64,000 nucleotides of DNA from Puia sp963703355 (GCA_963703355.1 OY969813.1:2108001-2172000); one strand, 5' to 3'; positions 41,982-50,992 are shown, counted from the first letter of the stretch. Numbers and translations are program-made. Notes: a model not told the origin generated them from the sequence alone.

Positions 41982-42509
41982 TCATTTCTTTTCCCGAATC
42001 TTCTTGTAAATACGGATGGCCAGCATAAGTACGATAGCAAGTGACAGAATACCGACGATTCCAAAAACCCAACTCAAAGCCTGTTTTACGCTGGCCAGAA
42101 ACACGATGGCAAATAGCAACAGGGTTGCCACCTCATTCCAGATTCGTAGCTTTTGAGAGCTAAATCGAAATATACCTTTTTGTTGTTCGCGGTATAAAAT
42201 ATGGAGGGAAAATTGATATAGATAAAGCAGCACTACAAACACAAGTTTTACAGCAAGCCAATCCGGTGTGCCCCCCAGTAATATCCAGAGCCAGGGACCG
42301 AAAATCAAGGTCAGTATCGCAGATGGCCATGTGATCACCAGCCATAAAAGCCGGATCATCACATTGAACTGGGAAAGTAAAATCGTACGCTCAGGTTCCG
42401 TTTTCTCAGAGGCCTCGGTATTATATATAAATAGTCGCACGATATAAAACATGCCACTGAACCAGGTGACAATAAAGATAATGTGAAGGGCTTTTATATA
42501 TAGATACAT
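41982..42509 (-). CDS. hemJ: HemJ-type protoporphyrinogen oxidase (CopD-like membrane protein)
   Basis: A 175-residue membrane protein with four to five transmembrane helices. The start ALHIIFIVTWFSGMFYIVRLF with His9, and KLVFVVLLYLYQFSLH further on, match the HemJ/UPF0093 family, which oxidises protoporphyrinogen IX to protoporphyrin IX in organisms lacking HemG or HemY. The neighbouring ferrochelatase gene, 5 bp upstream, supports this: HemJ would hand its product to HemH. No other protoporphyrinogen oxidase gene is in the window. Confidence 0.88.
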   Translation of the reverse strand: MYLYIKALHIIFIVTWFSGMFYIVRLFIYNTEASEKTEPERTILLSQFNVMIRLLWLVITWPSAILTLIFGPWLWILLGGTPDWLAVKLVFVVLLYLYQFSLHILYREQQKGIFRFSSQKLRIWNEVATLLLFAIVFLASVKQALSWVFGIVGILSLAIVLMLAIRIYKKIREKK

Positions 42510-42514
42510 ATTCG

Positions 42515-43531
42515 TTAATCCCGGCTTAGATCAGCAAGCATTTGAACCCAGAGAGGATGGGTATTTAAACAGGGTATCATCTCAAATTCAGCACCACCAG
42601 ATTCCAGAAAACTCTCCCTCCCCCTGATTTCAATTTCTTCGAGTGTTTCCAGACAATCACTCACAAAAGCCGGGCATACAACCAGTAACTTTTTTATCCC
42701 CTCCTTTGGCATCTCCTGTAACCTGAAATCGGTATAAGGTTTTAACCAGGGATCTTTTAAAAGTCTTGATTGAAAAGAGAAACTGAATTTCTCTTTAGGA
42801 ATACCCAGTTCAGCGGCAACCAGCCTCATAGTAGTAAGGCATTGATGCCGGTAACAGGTCGCATGAGCAGTGGATGAAATGGTACAACAATCAGCCGACC
42901 CCAGACAATGACTGTGAGTTGGATCAGATTTTTTTATATGTCTTTCGGGTATACCATGAAAACTAAACAGCAAATGATCAAATTCCTTTCTCAAATATGG
43001 CCTCATATTTTCCGCCATTGCCTGTATATACCGTTTGTCCTGATAAATAGGTTGTATAAATTTTAAATCGAAAGAATATTTCTTCTTGTCGTAAACATCT
43101 TTTGCATGTTCAACTGCCGTTTCATAGGATGACATGGCATAATGCGGATAAAGGGGGATCGCCACGACTTCCTCCAGATCTGGTAATTTTTTTAGCAGAA
43201 CCCGATAGGCTTCATCCATACCGGGATTTCCGTAACGCATGGCTATCGTAACGGGTTCCGGTAACTGCTCCTGTAGTTTTCCTGCCAGCTCTTTTGTGAT
43301 TTCAACAAGAGGAGATCCGTTTTTTGTCCAGATAGTCCGGTAGGCTTTCGCAGATTCCGGCGCCCTTCGCGGAACAATAACAGTTCGCACCAGGAAATTT
43401 CTAACAAACCAGGAATCGATAACCCTTTTGTCAGTCAAAAATTCATTCAGATATTTTCTCAGATCGGGTATTTCAGTGGAATCGGGTGAACCGAGATTCA
43501 TTAATATAATACCCCTTTTCAAATTTCCCAT
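42515..43531 (-). CDS. hemH: Ferrochelatase
   Basis: The start at 43531 (MGNLKRGIILMNLGSPDS) is chosen because the -7 promoter element sits only 3 bp upstream; a TTG at 43537 would lie within it. The 338-residue enzyme inserts Fe(II) into protoporphyrin IX. LLFSFHGIPERHIKKSDPTH contains the metal-binding His, and FSFQSRLLKDPWLKPYTD follows. Between them lies a Cys-rich segment, C-x5-C-C-x9-C-x4-C, resembling the internal [2Fe-2S] site known from some bacterial ferrochelatases. First gene of an operon with hemJ. Confidence 0.95.
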   Translation of the reverse strand: MGNLKRGIILMNLGSPDSTEIPDLRKYLNEFLTDKRVIDSWFVRNFLVRTVIVPRRAPESAKAYRTIWTKNGSPLVEITKELAGKLQEQLPEPVTIAMRYGNPGMDEAYRVLLKKLPDLEEVVAIPLYPHYAMSSYETAVEHAKDVYDKKKYSFDLKFIQPIYQDKRYIQAMAENMRPYLRKEFDHLLFSFHGIPERHIKKSDPTHSHCLGSADCCTISSTAHATCYRHQCLTTMRLVAAELGIPKEKFSFSFQSRLLKDPWLKPYTDFRLQEMPKEGIKKLLVVCPAFVSDCLETLEEIEIRGRESFLESGGAEFEMIPCLNTHPLWVQMLADLSRD

Positions 43532-43534
43532 GTG

Positions 43535-43542
43535 CAAATGTA
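43535..43542 (-). promoter_or_regulatory. -7 promoter element of hemH, giving a leaderless or near-leaderless mRNA
   Basis: TACATTTG on the minus strand fits TAnnTTTG and is followed by CAC and then the ATG of hemH. Initiation about 5-8 bases after the element would place the mRNA start at or just past the start codon. Confidence 0.5.
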
Positions 43543-43575
43543 ATTAAGAAACCTTCTGCCGGAACCTGTGTCAAA

Positions 43576-43600
43576 ATGATTTAAATCATGTTAGAACATG
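43576..43600. promoter_or_regulatory. Overlapping palindromes between hemH and hemA, FNR/CRP-like
   Basis: ATGATTTAAATCAT (43576-43589) is a perfect 14-bp palindrome with the core TGAT-N4-ATCA of FNR/CRP-type sites. It overlaps CATGTT-AG-AACATG (43587-43600), a second palindrome. Both lie upstream of the -7 elements of hemH and hemA, so one regulator could govern the whole heme pathway, for example in response to oxygen. The binding protein is not known. Confidence 0.5.
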
Positions 43601-43666
43601 ACCAGAATCTCTGATATAAATGACATTTTCATGACATTAAAATAAGGCTATCGGAAAGCCAGCAAG

Positions 43667-43674
43667 TAATTTTG
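43667..43674 (+). promoter_or_regulatory. -7 promoter element of the hemACDEFBL cluster
   Basis: TAATTTTG fits TAnnTTTG exactly, 16 bp before the hemA ATG. The FNR/CRP-like palindrome is centred about 85 bp upstream of it. Confidence 0.5.
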
Positions 43675-43690
43675 GCGTACTATTATAAGG

Positions 43691-44920
43691 ATGAGCAAAA
43701 ACCCAACTGCGGAGTTTTCCAATTTCTACGTTACAGGTATTAACTACAAAAAAACTGATACTGAAATCAGGGGTTCATTTGCTATTGGACCAGATCAGTA
43801 TAATAATATATTACAGAACGCCGCCGATTATAAAGTCACCGATCTTTTTGTCCTGTCAACCTGCAACCGCTCTGAAATTTACGGCATTGCGGAAAATCCG
43901 GAATCTCTGGTTGACCTATTGTGCTCTCAAACCCAGGGATCGGCAGGAGTCTTTAAAGAACTGGCTTACCAGAAAAACGGATTGAAAGCACTGGAACATT
44001 TGTTCGATGTGGGAGCAGGGTTGGATTCACAAATCCTGGGTGATTATGAAATTGTAGGACAACTTCGGCAGGCCATGAGATTTGCAAAAGAAAAAGGATT
44101 CATTCATAATTTCCTGGAAAGAACACTTAATCAGGTGTTACAATCATCGAAAGAAATTAAAAACAGTACTGCCCTCAGCGACGGAACCGTATCCGTTGCA
44201 TTTTCAGCTGTTCAATATATCAGGGAAAACATACAGGATTTGACGGATAAAAAAATCCTTTTGCTCGGAACTGGAAAGATTGGGACAATCACTTGTAAAA
44301 ACCTGGTCGACTATCTCGGCACCAGCCATATAACGGTAATGAACAGAACACCGGAAAAGGCTGAACATTTGGCTTCCATGTTTGATTTGAGGACCGCATC
44401 CATGGAGGTCCTGCACGATGAAATAAAGAACGCCGATATTATACTCGTTGCGACAAATGCTCCAGATCCAGTTATCTATTTAAACGACCTGAAAAATAAT
44501 TCCGGAAAAAAACTCATCATTGATCTTTCCATTCCCTGCAATGTGGAAAAAACGGTTTCACAAATTCGTGAAGTCACATTGATTGATGTAGACGGACTTT
44601 CAAAATTAAAAGACGAGACACTATTAAAGCGTGCGGCAGAAGTTCCCAAGGCTCGTAACATCATTCAATTTCATTTGCGTGAGCTCATGGAATGGCATGA
44701 AATGCGTAAAAACGTGCCGGTTCTAAAACTGGTAAAAACAAAACTGCAGGAGATACACGGTTCCCCTTTATTTGAAATACAACAAACCGTAGAACCCTCT
44801 TCTCTTATACGGGACCAAAAAATCCAACGGGTACTCAATGGTATGGCTACAAAAATGAGGCGCGAAAATCAACGTGGCTGTTTTTATATTGAAGCAATCA
44901 ACGAGTTTATCGCAGATTGA
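43691..44920 (+). CDS. hemA: Glutamyl-tRNA reductase
   Basis: A 409-residue enzyme that reduces glutamyl-tRNA to glutamate-1-semialdehyde, committing glutamate to the C5 heme route. The catalytic Cys58 is in VLSTCNRSEIYG. DSQILGDYEIVGQLRQAM (substrate domain), the NADPH-binding KILLLGTGKIGTI and a C-terminal dimerisation helix are visible. It opens the rightward heme operon under a clear -7 element, and the hemC frame starts 14 bp after its stop. Confidence 0.96.
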   Translation: MSKNPTAEFSNFYVTGINYKKTDTEIRGSFAIGPDQYNNILQNAADYKVTDLFVLSTCNRSEIYGIAENPESLVDLLCSQTQGSAGVFKELAYQKNGLKALEHLFDVGAGLDSQILGDYEIVGQLRQAMRFAKEKGFIHNFLERTLNQVLQSSKEIKNSTALSDGTVSVAFSAVQYIRENIQDLTDKKILLLGTGKIGTITCKNLVDYLGTSHITVMNRTPEKAEHLASMFDLRTASMEVLHDEIKNADIILVATNAPDPVIYLNDLKNNSGKKLIIDLSIPCNVEKTVSQIREVTLIDVDGLSKLKDETLLKRAAEVPKARNIIQFHLRELMEWHEMRKNVPVLKLVKTKLQEIHGSPLFEIQQTVEPSSLIRDQKIQRVLNGMATKMRRENQRGCFYIEAINEFIAD

Positions 44921-44934
44921 TAAACACCTATCAC

Positions 44935-45855
44935 ATGCCTAAAAAATTAAGAATTGGCACGCGTGAAAGCCAGCTTGCTTTATGGCAGGCCAATCGGGTA
45001 AAATCACTTCTTAAGAAGCAAGGCGTTGAATCCGAACTGGTGCATATTAAAAGTGAAGGCGACCTGGATCTTACCACACCACTTTATGCGATGGGCGTGC
45101 AGGGAATTTTTACCCGCAGTCTCGATTTGGCTTTACTCAACAATCAAATAGATCTGGCAGTACACTCCATGAAAGATGTGCCGGTTCAAATGCCGAAGGG
45201 ATTAACTGAAGCGGCAATATTGGAAAGAGATAATCCCTTTGATTTGTTTCTACCGAATCCTGCGTTCGAAATACTGGATCTGCACAGTCACGCTTCAAGC
45301 ATAATCGCATCCAGCAGTTTAAGAAGAAAAGCTCAATGGCTCCATAAGTTTCCTGCAGATTTGATAGAACCCATTCGCGGAAATATCAATACAAGACTTC
45401 AAAAGTTAAAATCAGGCAATTGGAGCGGAGCTATTTTTGCCGCAGCAGGATTACAACGAATAGATTTGCGTCCCGCAAACGCCATTGAATTAGACTGGAT
45501 GATTCCCGCTCCGGCTCAGGGAGCCATCCTGGTTGTGTGCCGGGAAAAAGAAACGGACCTGGCCAACCTGTGTAAAGAAATAAATCATGAAGCAACTTCT
45601 TTTTGTGTGAAAATAGAAAGAGATTTTTTAGCTGCTTTAATGGGAGGTTGCTCCACGCCCGTTGGTGCACTGGCTGAACTGGAAGGAGATGAAATTTTTT
45701 TCCGGGGCAACTTATTGGATCCGATGGGTTATAAAATGTTTTCAATAGAAAAAAAGATTACCATAGATCTTGCTGCTTCAATAGGCAGCTCAGCTGCATT
45801 GGAACTTCTCCGTAATGGTGGAAGTGAAATTATGAGGGAAAAAACACATGTCTAA
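44935..45855 (+). CDS. hemC: Hydroxymethylbilane synthase (porphobilinogen deaminase)
   Basis: The ATG at 44935 (MPKKLRIGTRESQLALWQAN) is preferred over an in-frame TTG at 44917 that overlaps hemA. The 306-residue enzyme polymerises four porphobilinogens on a dipyrromethane cofactor held by Cys239 in LMGGCSTPVGA. HSMKDVPVQMPKGL and SSLRRKAQWLHKFP are the catalytic and substrate-binding blocks. It overlaps hemD by eight bases. Confidence 0.96.
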   Translation: MPKKLRIGTRESQLALWQANRVKSLLKKQGVESELVHIKSEGDLDLTTPLYAMGVQGIFTRSLDLALLNNQIDLAVHSMKDVPVQMPKGLTEAAILERDNPFDLFLPNPAFEILDLHSHASSIIASSSLRRKAQWLHKFPADLIEPIRGNINTRLQKLKSGNWSGAIFAAAGLQRIDLRPANAIELDWMIPAPAQGAILVVCREKETDLANLCKEINHEATSFCVKIERDFLAALMGGCSTPVGALAELEGDEIFFRGNLLDPMGYKMFSIEKKITIDLAASIGSSAALELLRNGGSEIMREKTHV

Positions 45856-46555
45856 TCGCAGATATAGCATATTGTCCACTGCAACACTTCCATTTGATCG
45901 TATTGATCATATTCCGGAATCAGTTGAAATTAAAGTAGTTCCTTTTATACAAATTATTCCGATACCCAGTGTTGAATTGAAACCAGCCATTAACGAATTG
46001 GCATCCGAAAAACAACAAATTATTTTTACGAGTGCACACGCAGCCAGAATTGTTGGCGAGTGTCTCGGGTACAAACCAGCGTGGAACATCTATTGCATCC
46101 GAAACGAAACCCGGTTAACAGTTGAAAAAATATTTGGAGCCGATTCCATTTCAGGATACGCTGATAATGCCCTCTCCTTATCGGAATTAATAATTAATGA
46201 CGGAATAGAAAAAGCAATATTCTTTTGTGGTGATCAGAGAATGGCCGTTCTCCCTGACAGGCTTCTAGCACAAGGTGTCGCTTTAACCGAAATGGTAGTT
46301 TATGAAACACGGCTTACACCCGTGAAAATAAAAGAAAACCCCGACGCGATATTATTTTTTAGTCCGACTGCAGTAAAAAGTTTTTTCTCAGCAAATACTC
46401 CGCAAAATGAAACCCGGTTATTTGCAATGGGTAAAACTACCGCGCGTGCATTGGCAAACTTCACAACTGATAACATCATCGTTTCACCAGAGTCAGACAA
46501 GGCTCATGTTTTAAATATGGCAATTGAATACGCCATCTCACATCCAACAACTTGA
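45848..46555 (+). CDS. hemD: Uroporphyrinogen-III synthase
   Basis: A 235-residue protein assigned mainly by context between hemC and hemE, since HemD is poorly conserved. Supporting patterns: QQIIFTSAHAARIV near residue 55, IFFCGDQRMAVLPDRL near 128, VVYETRLTPVK and AILFFSPTAVKSFFSAN, which together are the alternating two-domain HemD layout. It closes and inverts ring D of hydroxymethylbilane. The start overlaps hemC; hemE starts 2 bp after its stop. Confidence 0.88.
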   Translation: MSNRRYSILSTATLPFDRIDHIPESVEIKVVPFIQIIPIPSVELKPAINELASEKQQIIFTSAHAARIVGECLGYKPAWNIYCIRNETRLTVEKIFGADSISGYADNALSLSELIINDGIEKAIFFCGDQRMAVLPDRLLAQGVALTEMVVYETRLTPVKIKENPDAILFFSPTAVKSFFSANTPQNETRLFAMGKTTARALANFTTDNIIVSPESDKAHVLNMAIEYAISHPTT

Positions 46556-46557
46556 AC

Positions 46558-47616
46558 ATGCTAAAAAATGATTTATTAATAAAAACACTTCGTGGCGAAC
46601 CTACCGGCAGAACGCCCGTGTGGATGATGCGACAGGCCGGACGTTACCTGCCCGATTATCGACTTCTTAGGGACAAGTACGATTTTTTCACACGCGTTCA
46701 AACTCCCGAACTCGCAGCGAAAATTACTTTACAACCCGTTGATCAGATTGGCGTAGATGCTGCGATCCTTTTTTCAGATATACTGGTTGTATTGCAGGCA
46801 ATGGGCCTCGAAGTGCAACTTATAGAAAATAAAGGTCCTATTCTGCCAGAGCCTGTCAGGATGCATAAAGATTTATCACGTGTTTTTGTGCCGAATGTCG
46901 AGGAATCACTCGGTTACGTATTCAATGCAATAAAACTGGTGAAAGAAGAACTGAATGGTCGCGTTCCCCTAATTGGTTTTGCCGGAGCACCATGGACGTT
47001 ACTGTGTTATATGGTGGAAGGGAAAGGTTCGAAAACTTTTGACCTTGTAAAATCTTTTTGTTACACCCAACCTGAACTGGCTCACACCTTGCTGCAAATG
47101 CTAACTGACACTACGATTGCTTATCTTAAACAGCAAATAAAAGCCGGCGTGGATACGGTTCAGATTTTTGATTCATGGGGTGGTTTGTTAAGTCCCGATG
47201 ATTTCGAAATTTATTCGCTGCGATATATGCGACAAATTGTTCACGCCTTGAAAAATGAAGTGCCCGTTATTTTATTTGCCAAAGGTGCATGGGGCTCTCT
47301 TCCTGAAATGGTGAATACCGGTGTATCGGCATTGGGGCTTGATTGGGGAATTCGTCCTGAAATGGCCCGGAAATTAGCGGGTACCGGTATCACGCTGCAG
47401 GGAAACTTTGATCCGGCACGTTTGTTAAGTCCCATCGCAGAAATAAAAAAAGAAGTCACTAAAATGTTAAATGGATTTGGACCTGGCAGGCATATCGCCA
47501 ATCTGGGTCATGGCATTCTGCCAAATGTTCCGGTAGATCATGCAAAAGCTTTTGTAGATGCTGTAAAAAATCATGTTCATTATAAACAGGAAAAACAAGT
47601 TCTATCATCCCTTTAG
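46558..47616 (+). CDS. hemE: Uroporphyrinogen decarboxylase
   Basis: The ATG at 46558 is chosen over a TTG at 46552 that overlaps the hemD stop, giving 352 residues. The enzyme decarboxylates the four acetate side chains to give coproporphyrinogen III. GRTPVWMMRQAGRYLPDYR near residue 20 is the family signature, GFAGAPWTLLCYMVEGKGSK the second, and HGILPNVPVDHAKAFV ends the barrel. hemF starts 2 bp downstream. Confidence 0.96.
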   Translation: MLKNDLLIKTLRGEPTGRTPVWMMRQAGRYLPDYRLLRDKYDFFTRVQTPELAAKITLQPVDQIGVDAAILFSDILVVLQAMGLEVQLIENKGPILPEPVRMHKDLSRVFVPNVEESLGYVFNAIKLVKEELNGRVPLIGFAGAPWTLLCYMVEGKGSKTFDLVKSFCYTQPELAHTLLQMLTDTTIAYLKQQIKAGVDTVQIFDSWGGLLSPDDFEIYSLRYMRQIVHALKNEVPVILFAKGAWGSLPEMVNTGVSALGLDWGIRPEMARKLAGTGITLQGNFDPARLLSPIAEIKKEVTKMLNGFGPGRHIANLGHGILPNVPVDHAKAFVDAVKNHVHYKQEKQVLSSL

Positions 47617-47618
47617 CT

Positions 47619-48575
47619 ATGAATGAAACGCGATGTGAAAATATCAAAGTAAACAGTTTGCGCGAGAACTGGATTGCATTCATTCACGGGTTACAGGACA
47701 ACATTTGCAACAGTCTCGAGCAATTAGACGGAAAAGCAACATTTAAGGAAGATACATGGAAGAGGTCTGAGAACGGAGGGGGAGGAAAAACAAGATATAT
47801 CGAGAATGGAAATGTGTTTGAAAAAGGCGGAGTGAATACTTCCGTTGTGTTTGGAGATGTTTCTGATGCAATGAGAACGCAATTAAGAATTGACGGTTCC
47901 AAATGGTTCGCCTGTGGGTTATCGATTGTGATTCACCCGTTAAATCCTTTCGTACCTACCGTTCATGCCAACTGGCGATATTTTGAATTGTATGACGACT
48001 CAGGAAAACAGATTGATTCCTGGTTCGGCGGGGGATCTGACCTTACTCCCTATTATCTTTTTGAAGAAGACGCAATACATTTCCACGATACATTAAAAAA
48101 AGCCATCGATCCATTTGGAGAAAATTTATATGTTAATTTTAAAAAAGAATGTGACCATTATTTTTCCAATCATCATCGTGGCGAAGAAACACGTGGAATC
48201 GGTGGTGTCTTTTATGACTATCTAAGACCACTGAATGAAGACGACGCAGAAAGACTTTTCCGTTTTCAACAGGCAAATGGTGAGGCATTTCTGCATGCTT
48301 ACCTGCCGATTGTCGAAAAACGCATGACGCTTCCCTTTGGTGAAAATGAAATAACATGGCAGGAAATCCGACGTGGAAGATATGTGGAATTTAACCTGAT
48401 TCATGATCGGGGAACTTTGTTCGGGTTAAAAACAAATGGAAGAACAGAAAGTATTCTGATGAGTCTTCCCCCACGTGCGAGATGGATTTATAATTATAAA
48501 CCTGCCCCTGGCAGCAGAGAGGACGAATTGTTACAGGTGTGCTTACATCCGAAAGAATGGATACAGAATTCATAA
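47619..48575 (+). CDS. hemF: Oxygen-dependent coproporphyrinogen III oxidase
   Basis: A 318-residue enzyme that oxidatively decarboxylates coproporphyrinogen III using O2. Signature blocks: WKRSENGGGGKTR, NPFVPTVHANWRYFEL, WFGGGSDLTPYYLFEEDAIH and RGRYVEFNLIHDRGTLFGL. Its presence, not the anaerobic HemN, points to aerobic heme synthesis for this cluster; an additional hemN could be elsewhere. A 72-bp gap follows before hemB. Confidence 0.95.
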   Translation: MNETRCENIKVNSLRENWIAFIHGLQDNICNSLEQLDGKATFKEDTWKRSENGGGGKTRYIENGNVFEKGGVNTSVVFGDVSDAMRTQLRIDGSKWFACGLSIVIHPLNPFVPTVHANWRYFELYDDSGKQIDSWFGGGSDLTPYYLFEEDAIHFHDTLKKAIDPFGENLYVNFKKECDHYFSNHHRGEETRGIGGVFYDYLRPLNEDDAERLFRFQQANGEAFLHAYLPIVEKRMTLPFGENEITWQEIRRGRYVEFNLIHDRGTLFGLKTNGRTESILMSLPPRARWIYNYKPAPGSREDELLQVCLHPKEWIQNS

Positions 48576-48647
48576 ATAATGTGGTAAATGTGGAAAGCTG
48601 CAAATGCGGGATCACACTGTGAATAAAACCAGATAATATTTAAATAA

Positions 48648-49625
48648 ATGATTTTAAACCACCGTTCAAGAATATTAAGATCAACCCCTGCCATTCGATC
48701 TATGGTTGCAGAAACAAAATTGAATGCCGCTGATTTTATCGTACCATTATTTATCGATGAAGGCAAACAGATTCATCAGGAGATTTCTTCCATGCCCGGA
48801 TATTTCCGGAATAGTCTCGATGTGACAGTTAAAGAAGTAAAAGAACTTTATGCCATGGGATTGAAATCCGTTTTGATATTTATTAAATGCAACGATGAGC
48901 TGAAAGACAATACAGGAAAGGAAGCCTGGAATAAAGAGGGTCTGATGCAAAAAAGTATTCGTGCAATTAAAGATGCGGTACCGGAAATAGTACTTATGAC
49001 TGACGTTGCACTGGATCCGTATTCTTCTTATGGACACGATGGAATTGTAAAAGATGGTGAAATCGTAAATGATGAAACTGTTGAGGCGCTGGTTAACATG
49101 AGCCTGAGTCATGCGGAAGCCGGCGCAGATTTTGTTGCACCAAGTGATATGATGGACGGACGCATCGGTGCCATACGAAACGCGTTTGAAGAAAATGGAT
49201 ACCGTAAAACCGGTATCATGGCCTATAGTGCCAAATATGCATCCTGCTTTTATGGTCCTTTCCGTGACGCATTAGATTCTGCTCCAGGTTTTGGAGACAA
49301 GAAAACTTATCAGATGGATTATTCCAATCGTACGGAAGCAGTAAAAGAAGCCTTACAGGATGTAGATGAAGGGGCTGATATCGTAATGGTAAAACCTGCC
49401 CTTGCTTACCTCGACATCATACGAGAAGTAAAAAATGCGGTACGCGTGCCTGTTAGTGCGTATAATATCAGTGGCGAATATGCAATGATTAAAGCTGCCG
49501 CTAAAATGGGCTGGCTCGACGAAAACAAAGCGATCCTCGAAACACTGACTGCCATTAAAAGAGCAGGCGCAGATTTGATAGCAACGTATTTTGCGAAAGA
49601 CGCTGTTCGGTTATTGGAAAGCTGA
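48648..49625 (+). CDS. hemB: Porphobilinogen synthase (delta-aminolevulinate dehydratase), Mg-type
   Basis: A 325-residue enzyme that condenses two aminolevulinates to porphobilinogen. The Schiff-base lysines are Lys196 (MAYSAKYASCFYGPFRDAL) and Lys249 (ADIVMVKPALAYLDII). The metal loop at 119-132 is DVALDPYSSYGHDG, with Asp in place of the Cys residues of zinc enzymes, so this should be a Mg/K-dependent type. The TGA stop is followed by AGAAAGTGTGAGAGTGTGAGA, close to the GTATGGGA-type arrays. Confidence 0.96.
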   Translation: MILNHRSRILRSTPAIRSMVAETKLNAADFIVPLFIDEGKQIHQEISSMPGYFRNSLDVTVKEVKELYAMGLKSVLIFIKCNDELKDNTGKEAWNKEGLMQKSIRAIKDAVPEIVLMTDVALDPYSSYGHDGIVKDGEIVNDETVEALVNMSLSHAEAGADFVAPSDMMDGRIGAIRNAFEENGYRKTGIMAYSAKYASCFYGPFRDALDSAPGFGDKKTYQMDYSNRTEAVKEALQDVDEGADIVMVKPALAYLDIIREVKNAVRVPVSAYNISGEYAMIKAAAKMGWLDENKAILETLTAIKRAGADLIATYFAKDAVRLLES

Positions 49626-49698
49626 AGAAAGTGTGAGAGTGTGAGAATCAATTCATAAATTAAAAGCTTTAGGCCTTAAGCCTTGAGCTTTAAGCTTA
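49623..49698. repeat. Stop-codon-linked repeats between hemB and hemL
   Basis: TGAAGAAAGT starting at the hemB stop (49623) is the same 10 bp that opens both arms of the 32731-32877 inverted repeat; here it is followed by two GTGTGAGA units. GCTTAAGC-type sequence fills 49664-49698, up to 5 bp before the hemL ATG, and can fold on itself. Confidence 0.8.
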
Positions 49699-49702
49699 AA
49701 AA

Positions 49703-50992
49703 ATGGAAATAACAAAGAGCAAAGCATTATTCGAGAGGGCACAAAAATCAATTCCAGGTGGGGTGAATTCACCTGTACGGGCATTTCGCAGTGTTGGCGG
49801 CACACCGATTTTCATAAAAAAAGCAAAAGGCAGTTATCTCTATGATGCCGATGGAAATAAATACATCGACTATATCGCTTCGTGGGGGCCGATGATCCTC
49901 GGTCACGCACATGAAACCGTTGTGAAAGCTATTCAGGATCGCGTAGAACTTTCAACGTCCTACGGGGCACCCACTGAGCTTGAAATTGAAATGGCTGAAT
50001 TAATCATTTCCATGGTCCCGAATGTGGACATGATAAGAATGGTGAATAGCGGCACGGAAGCATGTATGAGTGCAGTCAGACTTGCAAGAGGGTTCACCGG
50101 AAAAAATAAAATATTGAAATTTGAAGGTCACTATCATGGCCATGCAGATGCGTTCCTCGTAAAAGCAGGGAGCGGAGTTGCCACTTTGCAAATTCAAAAC
50201 GTACCAGGCGTTACAGAAGGAGTTGCCCACGATACATTGACAGTTCCGTTTAACAATCTTACCGCTGTAGAAGAAATTGTGAAAAAACATTCAGGAGAAA
50301 TTGCAGCTATCATCGTTGAACCGGTAGCTGGAAATATGGGATGTGTTCCGCCGGAAAAAGGATTTTTGGAATCTGTAAGAAAATTGTGCGACAGGGAACA
50401 TATCGTTCTCATTTTTGATGAAGTCATGACGGGATTTCGGCTGGCTCCTGGTGGTGCTCAGGAAAAACTTGGAATAAAGGCAGATCTGGTAACCTATGGA
50501 AAAGTAATTGGTGGTGGTTTACCGGTGGGTGCCTTTGGAGGCAGAAAGGAAATCATGGAACATATTGCTCCTCTCGGAAAAGTTTACCAGGCAGGAACAT
50601 TGAGTGGAAATCCAATAGCCATGATTGCCGGCATTACAACTTTAAAAATATTGAAAGAAAATCCTACTGTCTACACGGAACTGGAAGAAAAGTGCAGTTA
50701 CCTCGAGAAGGGTTTGAATGAGGTACTTTCAAGAAAAAACATTCCATTTGTTATTAACCGATTCGGCTCGATGATCAGCATACATTTTGCTGATTTTCCT
50801 ATAAAAGATTTCCAAACAGCCGCCGCTGCTGATATCAACAGATTTAAGCAGTTTTTTCACGGCATGCTCGAACAAGGTATCTATCTTCCCCCTTCAGCTT
50901 TCGAAAGCTGGTTTTTAAACAACGCCCTGTCAACACGTGATCTCGACGAAACAATCGAAGCCGTCGAAACCCTTAATCCGGGGCTCAGTTAA
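49703..50992 (+). CDS. hemL: Glutamate-1-semialdehyde 2,1-aminomutase
   Basis: A 429-residue class III PLP enzyme that turns glutamate-1-semialdehyde into 5-aminolevulinate. SIPGGVNSPVRAFRSVGG at the start is typical of HemL, as are VNSGTEACMSAVRLAR, Asp239 of LIFDEVMTGFR and the PLP lysine Lys267 in YGKVIGGGLPVGAFGG. It belongs directly after HemA biochemically but is last in the operon here. A perfect 14-bp inverted repeat follows about 90 bp beyond its stop. Confidence 0.95.
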   Translation: MEITKSKALFERAQKSIPGGVNSPVRAFRSVGGTPIFIKKAKGSYLYDADGNKYIDYIASWGPMILGHAHETVVKAIQDRVELSTSYGAPTELEIEMAELIISMVPNVDMIRMVNSGTEACMSAVRLARGFTGKNKILKFEGHYHGHADAFLVKAGSGVATLQIQNVPGVTEGVAHDTLTVPFNNLTAVEEIVKKHSGEIAAIIVEPVAGNMGCVPPEKGFLESVRKLCDREHIVLIFDEVMTGFRLAPGGAQEKLGIKADLVTYGKVIGGGLPVGAFGGRKEIMEHIAPLGKVYQAGTLSGNPIAMIAGITTLKILKENPTVYTELEEKCSYLEKGLNEVLSRKNIPFVINRFGSMISIHFADFPIKDFQTAAAADINRFKQFFHGMLEQGIYLPPSAFESWFLNNALSTRDLDETIEAVETLNPGLS

